Source: Limnoperna fortunei (lineage: Eukaryota > Mollusca > Bivalvia > Mytilida > Modiolidae). From it: a stretch of DNA of 64,000 bases. This document shows positions 22,725-32,300 of the stretch, piece after piece (positions within the stretch are counted from its first letter, which is position 1; every line of letters starts with the position of its first letter). The notes beneath the pieces are model-generated. The model saw only the letters and a program-made list of their open reading frames with translations. It ran no database searches and had not been told where the DNA came from. Where the stretch lies: NCBI GenBank assembly GCA_944474755.1, contig OX104122.1:1172751-1236750 (forward strand), read 5' to 3'. A program made the position numbers and the translations under genes.

Positions 22725-24487
22725 TGGATGTTGTTGACTACAATTATGTTTTCTTTTCAACCTCTGTTAAGGCCGCTTCTACACTGCAGTGATGTTGTGT
22801 ATTGAAGGAACCCTCTGGAATCTAATACACAAAGAAGTACTTTCATTAAGACAAATTACATTACATATTGGTACATTTGTTGTTCTTACGATAACGAGGA
22901 ACATGTAAAATCTCAAATTCTCAGTGTTTCAAGTTAATTTTATTATAAGTTGTCGCCATCATACATTATTTAGCGTTAAGAAAAAATCCAGTATGTTATA
23001 AAAGTACAGAGAACATACGCATGTGTATTCTAGTGTTAGGTATGTGTTTCAATCTTTGATCCTGTTAATGCTTTCTAAACTCGTCTGATAATTTGACGTT
23101 TGTCTTTAGCACCAAACAGTTACATGAAAGTATTAATTATTGTCATTCATAGTAACCATGGTAACGTAAGGTAAATGAATCATCATTCATCGAAGTGATG
23201 TTCGGTCATAAACAAAAGTATGAACAATAAACTCGGATACGAGACAAACTTTGTATATAAGCCGTGCGGGCAAAACAATGTAGAAACAAAAGATTGATGT
23301 TCTTTTTAAAATAATATTCAACAAACTGGGGAAACATAAGTATTATCTAACAACTTCCTTTTTTTAGTTTTAACGGCAATATTACAACTGCTTATTAAGG
23401 CTCATATTTCTGTATTTATACAGTTTTAAAGTTTGCTATAACAGTATATTGTTAATATGAAAACATTTCATCAAAAGAATTAATCTTAAATTTGATCTAG
23501 TTTCAACTTATTTTTAATAGAATTCTAATAAAAACACATTAAATTAAATTGTTGTAACTTTTTAAATAGAAAAGCCACACAGAACGAACATTAAGGTCAT
23601 GTAATAATTAAATCAAGCGGAGTTTTATCTCAAAATTACCACGCTACTTGACTTTGTATTACCGACTACTAAAATAGACAGCTGGGTTCCGAGTAGACGG
23701 CAAATATCAGGAAAGACTTATTTCAGTTGGATGTGAAATGGAACTTCTCATCTCTTGAAAAATGTCTTATATGGGGGGGGGGGGGGGGGCAACATCTTTT
23801 TTGTTTACGTGTTTTGGGCATTTTTAGACGTCTGTTAACGGTTTTTATGAAAATAAAGCATAACTGTTTTTCAACCATTAGCTGTTATATGTTTTCTTAA
23901 ACATTGGCATTGTTGTTAACTGTTATGAAGGAAATAAAAACCCTGTTTGCTGTTAATAGTCAGAACGCTGTTAACTGTGTTACAAATTTTTCTCTGTTAT
24001 CTGTTAACTCATTTATTCACCACTTTTAAATTTAAGCGAGTCTTCCTATAAAGAAAGGAATATACATCAACTCCCTTACTATTTACTATGGAAATACAGA
24101 TTAATGTATGCATTTCTTGACGTATTGCCCTTCGATGAAGAATCTGCTGTTATCTGTTTTTTCTAATTTTGAACTCACTGTTTTCTGTTTTCTCATGTAA
24201 ATTGCTGTTATCTGTTATCATTTTATTTTAATTTACTGTTATCTCTTTTTGGGAAAAATAAAAAAAATGTTAACCTGTTATTGGATCCCCCCTTCTAGCT
24301 CCCCCTCTTTATATGAAATCTCTTTCTCGAAGCTGCATGCTGTAATAGTGTCACAGATCGTTTCTTCAATTTGTCAAAAATTGTTTTATAAATGAGTATT
24401 CGAGTTACTGTAAGGCTTTTTCTGTATTTACTTGTTTAAATCAACAATCAAACACAAAACATTTTTATTGTATTCTGTATTATAATA
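22725..24487. other. AT-rich intergenic DNA
   Basis: About 1.7 kb with no supported gene. It has a CACTGCAGTG palindrome near 22783 (the same decamer as the inverted ends at 10874 and 11296), a 17-G tract at 23773-23789, and a CTGTTA-rich stretch from about 23830. Confidence 0.45.
23830..24290 (+). repeat. Cryptically simple CTGTTA-rich stretch
   Basis: Words of the type CTGTTAACTGTTA, CTGTTATCTGTTA and CTGTTTTCTGTTTTC recur more than fifteen times at irregular spacing. This is cryptic simplicity from slippage or a decayed minisatellite. It is not a regular array and is not coding. Confidence 0.55.
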
Positions 24488-24532
24488 CCAGTCTACGGAA
24501 GCTTATTAGTGCCAAAAAATATTTATTTATTT

Positions 24533-24955
24533 TTTATTTTTTACACTTTATTCTGTAAAATTTATACTTTATTCTGTAAATTATACACATTATTCTGTAA
24601 TATTTACACTTTAATCTGTAAATTTTACACTTTAATCTGTAAATTTTACACTTTTTTCTGTAAGTTTTACACTTTAATCTGTAAATTTTACACTTTAATC
24701 TGTAAAATTTACACTTTAATCTGTAAATTTTACACTTTAATCTGTAAATTTTACACTTTTTTCTGTAAGTTTTACACTTTAATCTGTAAATTTTACACTT
24801 TAATCTGTAAAATTTACACTTTAATCTGTAAATTTTACACTTTAATCTGTAAAATTTACACTTTAATCTGTAAATTTTACACTTTAATCTGTAAAATTTA
24901 TACTTTATTCTGTAAAATTTACACTTTTATCTGTAAATATTACACTTTGGGTTTT
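24533..24955 (+). repeat. 21-bp tandem repeats, left arm
   Basis: About twenty units of TTTACACTTTAATCTGTAAA type; 21 bp is seven codons, so a 150-codon ORF (24509-24961) stays open through the arm. The ORF is a by-product: its residues simply repeat TLICKFY. Variants alternate ATTTTA and AAATTT between units. Confidence 0.95.
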
Positions 24956-25208
24956 TATTAGATACACCAGCATTGAACCCTATGATTGTTCGAGAGAACC
25001 CATCTACATGTATGCAGATATGCATTTTTATTCCATACCGTGAAAGTTTATCATACCCGTCAATGTGCCAAACCGAATTTGGACCTTTAATGGAATATGT
25101 TCTTCTTCTGAGTCTTCTTTTTTTCCAGTATTCAATACCTTTCAATACTATTTCACTGTATTTTAGGCCTAATTTGAAATATTCTTTAATCAAATTTTCC
25201 CGGTCCAT
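24927..25208 (-). pseudogene. Internally deleted integrase-like transposase relic
   Basis: A 93-codon ORF contains the start of an integrase (rve, DDE-type) catalytic core: RRRTYSIKGPNSVWHIDGYD, then KLSRYGIKMHICIHVDGFSR. The Asp in WHIDGYDKL is the position of the first catalytic acidic residue, and HVDGFSR fits the next strand. The N-terminus (NLIKEYFKLGLKYSEIV) resembles the start of a family of integrase-core proteins widespread in invertebrate and fish genomes. In that family, as I remember it, a longer helix-turn-helix region separates the two parts, so about 80 residues look deleted here. The C-terminal end runs into the 21-bp array (KNPKCNIYR, then stop), so the second Asp and the Glu are missing. 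It cannot be a working transposase. Confidence 0.7.
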
Positions 25209-25379
25209 TTCTTCACTGTCATATATTTGACTATCTTACTGTATTGAAGGATTAATTAGAACTATTCTATAATTAAAGTTTCCAGGTCTACTTATAACTA
25301 ATGTTATGGAAAGAAATGGCTTTTTCAGAATCGGCAATATCTACATGTATAAAAAGTACATATAAAAGTGAGATTGTGT

Positions 25380-25892
25380 TAATTTTAAATGTACAAGTGT
25401 AAATGTCACAGAAAATGTATAACTTACAGAATATTGTGTAAATTTTACAGAATAAACTATAAAATTTACAGAATAATTTAAAGATTAAAGTGTAAATTTT
25501 GCAGAATAAAGTATAAAATTTACAGAATAAAGTGTAAAATTTACAGATTAAAGTGTAAATTTTGCAGAATAAAGTATAAAATTTACAGATTATTCTGTAA
25601 AATTTACAGATTAAAGTGTTAATTTTACAGAATAAAGTGTAAATTTTACAAGATAACGTATAAAATTAATAGATTAATTTACAGATTAAAGTGTAAATTT
25701 TACAGAATAAAGTATAAAATTTACAGATTAAAATGTAAAATTTACAAATTTAAGTGTAAAATTTACAGAATAAAGTATAAAATTTACAAAATAAAGTATA
25801 AATTTTACAGATTAAAGTGTAAAATTTACAGATTAAAGTGTAAATTTTACAGATTAAAGTGTAAATTTTACAGATTAAAGTGTAAAAAATAA
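25380..25892 (-). repeat. 21-bp tandem repeats, right arm (inverted)
   Basis: Reverse-complement copies of the left-arm unit (TACAGATTAAAGTGTAAATT type), about 24 units and less regular than the left arm. Together the two arms form very long imperfect inverted repeats of tandem structure. Confidence 0.93.
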
Positions 25893-25938
25893 AAAATAAA
25901 TAAATATTTTTTGGCACTAATACGCTTCCGTACCAGTC

Positions 25939-26409
25939 CTCATCACAACATTGTGGTTTTAGTATGTGATAAAATGTTATTTGAATTAAAAACCTTCAAA
26001 TAATCAAATACCCATATCGTATACATGTACATAACTTTTTGAAGATTGCGATCTCAACCTTTTTTAAAATAAACGTTCATGCGTGTTAAATTTGAAAACA
26101 CTATGTATATAAGTATGCAATATATTCCAATAGAGAACTTGCTGTCAAATTGTCTAGTGAGAATTTAAAATCTGTCATTTTCTCAAAAGAAATTAGTATG
26201 AAATTACTGTTCAAGCCAATTTTATGTATTTACAATTGACAAATTATAGTCGGTTTTTTATTTAATATAACTTAAGTGTATTGAACCGGAAGTAGGTTTT
26301 GACTTTTTTTTTAATTTTAGGCCATGAAAGACACATTTCAAAAGAAAATTTTCATTCAAAAATTTAATTGTGAAAGGTATATACTGCAATAATGAATTAC
26401 GCGATAAAA
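25939..26409. other. AT-rich spacer
   Basis: No gene or repeat recognised in about 470 bp. Confidence 0.5.
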
Positions 26410-26708
26410 TGTCTAAATAAGAGAGCAGCGACGGATGGGAGTGGTGTTTAGCACGTGATTACATGTATAAATAAGGGAGCAGTGACGGATACAGATGGAG
26501 GCGTGTTGGGAACGTGATTACATGTATCAATAAGGGAGCAGTGACGGATACGGGGGTGTTGGGCACATGATTACATTATCCATAAGGGAGCAGATCTTTT
26601 TGTATACAGATGAAGTTAGTGTTGGGCACGAAATTTTATATGTATTAATAGGAAAGCAGTGACGGATATAGAAGGACGGGTGCTGTACACGTGATTACAT
26701 TTATCTCT
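26410..26708 (+). repeat. Degenerate 60-65-bp minisatellite, five copies
   Basis: Five diverged units share AATAAGGGAGCAGTGACGGA, a GGTGTTGGGCACGTGATTAC block and an ACATGTAT joint. The fourth unit has a replaced middle. Four of the units contain a CACGTG or near-CACGTG E-box. This is older than the other arrays, judging by divergence. Confidence 0.8.
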
Positions 26709-26989
26709 AAGATCTTAAACATATAATACAAGTTCTAGAACATTTATAATCTGCATATAAAACCCGTCTTTATACACGTGTAACATTAGACAATTGAATG
26801 CAGACAGCTAATTATGGAAGATATATTCTTGTCATTATTAATTATTTCAAAGATAAATACTAATAAAAAAACGATCTTTTCTGTAAGTATTGCGTACGAA
26901 TTGAACTGTGATCAAGTAAACGTCTGATAGCGTACGTACAGAAATTTATAACTGGTAATAATTGGGATGGAATGCAAACACACAAGTCG
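26709..26989. other. AT-rich spacer
   Basis: Nothing recognised. Confidence 0.4.
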
Positions 26990-27173
26990 AGCAGAATTCC
27001 ATTGGACAGTAAAGCGTTCCACTGAGGGCACTGAAGGCTACCTACAAGAAAATGTGGAGTCGACCGCGTACTGGCGTATAGGCAGCTACTCCCTAGCTTT
27101 GTTTCCTGCCTTATAAACTAGCGGAAAAATTACTGAAAGTGGCGTTAAACACTATTCAAACAAACGAACAAAA
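26990..27173 (+). mobile_element. SINE-like copy sharing its tail with the element at 16855
   Basis: The 3' end (27121-27173), with TACTGAAAGTGGCGTTAAAC then CAAACAAACGAACAAA, matches the inverted tail at 16861-16918 closely. The upstream 120 bp (GGAGTCGACCGCGTACTGGC region) differ from the other copy, so a different body or a chimeric SINE shares the tail. The 5' boundary is uncertain. Confidence 0.5.
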
Positions 27174-28059
27174 TAAACTAGCGGTCGATTTATAGAAAGA
27201 TAAATTGGACAGTTCAGTTTGTGACGACATACCGTAGTTATAGTAAAACTTCTATAAAGATTATTTACTGCATTTCGTTTACATTTTAAAGAATCTGTCT
27301 ACATCGCATCGCATATTTTGTCGAGACGTTGTCATTATTACGTCGTTCATGTGACCATTAGTATAAATAACTCTCTTTTATCCAATGAAATAAAAATAAA
27401 ATAAAATAGCCTTTTATTGTATGCAACAGGTAATATATTATTTGTATCAGCATCAGCGTAACAGGTAAATCGCTAAATATCAGATTTAAATTTGAATGAG
27501 GTATTATGATCGGAAAAAGGATTGTAAGTGGACAAAGGTCGTAAGGAAATATAAAAAGAAAAAGAACTTTTTATCAAATGTAGTTTATCACTGGGAGAAT
27601 TTAGAAAATAGGAGGCTATGAAATTTATAATTCTTCAAAATTGAATTTTAATAATTTTATGAACATTTAAAAAAAAATTGCTTGCTGTGGGCCTTTTTAG
27701 GCCACGATCGCTGTTTGATAACATAACGTAGCTTTCTACATCATTCTGAATTCGTTTTATCGTGCAGCTTCTACTCTTCCTGCCCCATACCAAATAACAA
27801 TACAAATTAAAATTCTCAGCAAATGTATGCTGATTCAGCACAAGATCAATCGAATTCAGTGAACGTTTTATATAGACGCTACAGTCATACAGCTGTTAAC
27901 GGACTGTTTATTTACAATTTATGGTTGAACGCTTAAGGGAAATATTTATACTTGGATAATAATTTATTATGTAAAAATTATTAATATATTTTTTAATGCT
28001 TCTAACTTCTGCAATATGCTAAGTAATGTTAAAACTTATCCCAAAAAAATTGAAGAATG
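27174..28059. other. AT-rich spacer with one weak retroelement-like ORF
   Basis: Apart from the ORF at 27635-27841, nothing is recognised in this AT-rich stretch. Confidence 0.4.
27635..27841 (-). pseudogene. Possible non-LTR retrotransposon fragment
   Basis: A 68-codon minus-strand ORF contains FNLYCYLVWGRKSRSCTIKR and IQNDVESYVM. This resembles the short C-terminal region after the LINE reverse-transcriptase core, where a Y/C-x-x-x-V-W-G motif is followed by a basic helix with K-I-Q. The match is only a motif from memory. The catalytic YADD box and the rest of a LINE are absent, so if related it is a small decayed fragment. The C-terminal part is poly-T derived. Confidence 0.25.
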
Positions 28060-29290
28060 TGTCCATGGGACACGGCTGCCCCCGCTAAAGTCCCAAACAG
28101 GAAGTAGTTGTCCAACAGGTCTGAAAGTCGCTTACGACGTACAACTTGTGATACTGAACCACCCTGCCAAATTTCAAATTGTTCTAATGTACGGCTTCTG
28201 AGAAAAGCTTGACGGAAATTTTCATACTGGTGTTAACATATTTTCATATCAGCCCAGTTGAAAACAGGAACTAGTTGTCCGACAGGTCTGAAAGTTGCTT
28301 AGGACGTACAACTTGTGATACTGATCCACCCTGCCAAATTTCAAATTGTTCTTGTGTACGGTTTCTGAGAAAAACTTGACGGAAATTTTCATACTCATGT
28401 TAACACATTTTCATATCGGCCCAGTCGCAAACAGGAAGTAGTTTTCCGACAGGTCTGAAAGTCGCTAAGGACGTTCAACTTGTGATACTGAACCACCCTG
28501 CCAAATTTCAAATTGTTCTAATGTAAAGTTTCTGAGAAAAGCTTGACGGAAATTTTCATACTCATGTTAACACATTTTCATATTGGCCCAGTTGCAAACA
28601 GGAAGTAGTTGTCCGACAGGTCTGAAAGTCGCTAAGGATGTACAACTTGTGATACTGAACCACCCTGCCAAATTTCAAATTGTTCTGATGTATGGTTTCT
28701 GAGAAAAGCTTGACGGAAATTTTCATACTCATGGTAGAACATTTTCATATCGGCCCAGTCGCAAACAGGAAGTAGTTGTGCGACAGGTCTGAAAGTCGCT
28801 TAGGACATACAACTTGTGATACTGAACAACCCTGCCAAATTTCAAATTGTTCTCATGTACGGTTACTGAGAAAAGCTTGACGGAAATTTTCATACTTGTG
28901 TTAACACATTTTCAAATCGGCCCAGTCCCAAACAGGAAGTAGTTGTCCGACAGGTCTGAAAGTCGCTTAGGACATACAACTTGTGATACTGAACAACCCT
29001 GCCAAATTTCAAATTGTTCTCATGTACGGTTTCTGAGAAAAGCTTGACGGAAATTTGTACATACAGACGGACGTATTTACGTACAAATGAAGTCCCAAAC
29101 AGGAAATAGTTGTCCGACAGGTCTGAAATTCGCTTAGGACGTACAACTTGTGATACTGAACCACTCTGCCAAATTTAAAATTGTTCTCATGTACGGTTTC
29201 TGAGAAAAGCTTGACGGAAATTTGTTCGGACGTACGGACGGACGGACATGAGTAAAACTTAATGCTCCCCGACATGTCGTCGCGGGGGCA
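28060..29290. mobile_element. Dispersed element with GC-rich inverted ends and a 167-bp tandem core
   Basis: The left end carries GGGACACGGCTGCCCCCGC (TGCCCCCGC at 28077-28085), and the right end has the inverse GCGGGGGCA at 29282-29290, preceded by CCCCGACATGTCGTCG. Between them are about seven 167-bp repeats. I associate the pattern of GGGGGCATAA-type ends next to GACGGACGGAC with repeats abundant in bivalve genomes. The layout (tandem core between unrelated flanks) recalls non-autonomous Helitron/pearl-type elements, though hairpin ends of that class were not verified. There is no coding capacity. Confidence 0.55.
28090..29240 (+). repeat. 167-bp tandem repeat, about seven copies
   Basis: The ACAACTTGTGATACTGA block recurs near 28143, 28311, 28477, 28644, 28811, 28978 and 29145, giving spacings of 166-168 bp. 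Each unit contains CAAACAGGAAGTAGTTGTCC and TTCTGAGAAAAGCTTGACGG. The last units have a shortened 3' part with GGACGTACGGACGGACGG in place of the TTTTCATACT tail. Confidence 0.95.
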
Positions 29291-29394
29291 TAAAAAGCAA
29301 ACATTTAACACATGAACACAACGAAATTGTATTTATTTTGCTGTGTTACTGGATTATACAGAATTAGATGGACAAGCAGGTTTTGTCGTGTTCT

Positions 29395-32300
29395 CTTTAC
29401 ATTATTTTTTATGTTGACCTGTACTGTACTGTTTTTACTTATTTTGTTACGTTGCTCTGTACTGTACTGTTTTTACTTATTTTTTACGTTGACATGTACT
29501 GTACTGTTTTTACTTATTTTCTTACGTTGACATGTACTGTACTGTTTTCACTTATTTTGTTACGTTGACCTGTACTGTACTGTTTTTACTTGTTTTGTTA
29601 CGTTGCCCTGTACTGTACTGTTTTTACTTATTTTTTACGTTGACATGTACTGTACTGTTTTACTTATTTTGTTACGTTGCTCTGTACTGTACTGTTTTTA
29701 CTTATTTTTTACGTTGACATGTACTGTACTGTTTTCACTTATTTTTTTTACGTTGACCTGTACTGTACTGTTTTTACTTGTTTTGTTACGTTGCCCTGTA
29801 CTGTACTGTTTTTACTTATTTTTTACGTTGACATGTACTGTACTGTTTTACTTATTTTGTTACGTTGCTCTGTACTGTACTGTTTTTACTTATTTTTTAC
29901 GTTGACATGTACTGTACTGTTTTCACTTATTTTTGTTACGTTGACCTGTACTGTACTGTTTTTACTTGTTTTGTTACGTTGCTCTGTACTGTACTGTTTT
30001 TACTTATTTTTTACGTTGACCTGTACTGTACTGTTTTTACTTATTTTTTACGTTGACATGTACTGTACTGTTTTTACTTATTTTGTTACGTTGACCTGTA
30101 CAGTACTGTTTTTATTTATTTTTTTTACGTTGACCTGTACTGTACTGTTTTTACTTATTTTTTACGTTGGCCTGTACTGTACTGTTTTTACTTGTTTTGT
30201 TACGTTGCTCTGTACTGTACTGTTTTTACTTATTTTTTACGTTGACATGTACTGTACTGTTTTTACTTATTTTCTTACGTTGACATGTACTGTACTGTTT
30301 TCACTTATTTTTTTTACGTTGACCTGTACTGTACTGTTTTTACTTATTTTTTTTACGTTGACCTGTACTGTACTGTTTTTACTTATTTTGTTACGTTGCT
30401 CTGTACTGTACTGTTTTTACTTATTTTGTTACGTTGCTCTGTACTGTACTGTTTCTACTCAGTTTTTACGTTGACATATACTGTACTGTTTTTACTTATT
30501 TTTTTTACGTTGACCTGTACTGTACTGTTTTTACTTATTTTTTTTACGTTGACCTGTACTGTACTGTTTTTACTTTTTTTACGTTGCTCTGTACTGTACT
30601 GTTTTCACTTATTTTTTTTACGTTGACCTGTACTGTACTGTTTTTACTTATTTTTTTACGTTGGCCTGTACTGTACTGTTTTTACTTATTTTTTTTACGT
30701 TGACCTGTACTGTACTGTTTTTACTTTTTTTACGTTGCTCTGTACTGTACTGTTTTCACTTATTTTTTTTACGTTGACCTGTACTGTACTGTTTTTACTT
30801 ATTTTTTTACGTTGGCCTGTACTGTACTGTTTTAACTTATTTTTTTACTTTGCCTTGTACTGTACTGTTTTTACTTATTTTTTACGTTGACCTGTACTGT
30901 ACTGTTTTTACTTATTTTGTTACGTTGACATGTACTGTACTGTTTTTACTTATTTTGTTACGTTGGTCAGAACTGTACTGTTTCACATTATTTTCTTACG
31001 TTGACATGTACTGTACTGTTTTCACTTTTTTTACGTTGACCTGTACTGTACTGTTTTTACTTATTTTGTTACGTTGCTCTGTACTGTACTGTTTTTTACT
31101 TATTTTGTTACGTTGACCTGTACTGTACTGTTTTTTACTTATTTTTTACGTTGCTCTGTACTGTACTGTTTTCACTTATTTTTTTTTACGTTGTACTGTA
31201 CTGTTTTTACTTATTTTGTTACGTTGCTCTGTACTGTACTGTTTTTTTACTTATTTTGTTACGTTGACCTGTACTGTACTGTTTTTACTTTTTTACGTTG
31301 CTCTGTACTGTACTGTTTTCACTTATTTTTTTTACGTTGACCTGTACTGTGCTGTTTTCACTTATTTTTTTTACGTTGACCTGTACTGTACTGTTTTTAC
31401 TTTTTTTTACGTTCCTCTGTACTGTACTGTTTTCACTTATTTTTTTTACGCTGACCTGTACTGTACTGTTTTTACTTATTATTTACATTGGCCTGTACAG
31501 AACTGTTTTAACTTATTTTTTTACGTTGCTCTGTACTGTACTGTTTTTAGTTATTTTTTACGTTGACCTGTACTGTACTGTTTTTACTTATTTTGTTACG
31601 TTGACATGTATTGTACTGTTTTTACTTATTTTGTTACGTTGGTCGGAACTGTACTGTTTTACATTATTTTCTTACGTTGACATGTACTGTACTGTTTTCA
31701 ATTTTTTTTACGTTGACCTGTACTGTACTGTTTTTACTTATTTTGTTACGTTGCTCTGTACTGTACTGTTTTTTTTTACTTATTTTGTTACTTTGACCTG
31801 TACTGTACTGTTTTTTTCTTATCTTTTATTACGTTGACCTGTACTGTACTGTTTTTACTTATTTTTTACGTTGCTCTGTACTGTACTGTTTTTACTTATT
31901 TTGTTATGTTGACATGTACTGTACTGTTTTTACTTATTTTGTTACGTTGTCCTGTACTGTACTGTTTTTACTTATTTTGTTAAGTTGACATGTACTTAAT
32001 GTTTTTACTTATTTTGTTACGTTGCTCTGTACTGTACTGTTTTTTGCTTATTTTGTTACGTTGACCTGTACTGTACTGTTTTACTTATTTCTACGTTGAC
32101 CTGTACTGTACTGTTTTTACTTATTTTGTTATGTTGCTCTGTACTGTACTGTTTTTACTTATTTTGTTACGTTTACATATAATGTACTGTTTTTACTTAT
32201 TTTGTTACGTTGCTCTGTACTGTTCTGTTTTTTACTTATTTTGTTACGTTGACCTGTACTGTACTGTTTTTACTTATTTTTTACGTTGCTCTGTACTGTT

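Larger units (their letters stand above)
24494..25932 (-). mobile_element. 1439-bp TIR transposon with 6-bp target duplication and tandem-repeat arms
   Basis: The left end TACGGAAGCTTATTAGTGCC and the right end, read inward, TACGGAAGCGTATTAGTGCC differ at one base. The identity continues through an AAAAAATATTTATTTA segment. Both sides are flanked by CCAGTC (24488-24493 and 25933-25938), a perfect 6-bp target duplication. Inside each terminus is an array of a 21-bp unit (CTGTAAATTTTACACTTTAAT type), in opposite orientation on the two sides, so the arms are about 450-530 bp long. The centre carries a truncated integrase-like ORF on the minus strand. Polintons also have 6-bp duplications and retroviral-type integrase, but their ends differ and none of their other genes is here. 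I would call it an internally deleted copy of an integrase-encoding TIR transposon. Confidence 0.85.

Noticed and set aside
24509..24961. 150-codon ORF with a seven-residue period
   Set aside because: It follows from the 21-bp unit of the transposon arm being a multiple of three.
24494..25932. Polinton/Maverick assignment
   Set aside because: Six-bp duplication and integrase are shared, but there is no DNA polymerase, protease or capsid relic and the terminal sequence is not the one I associate with Polintons.
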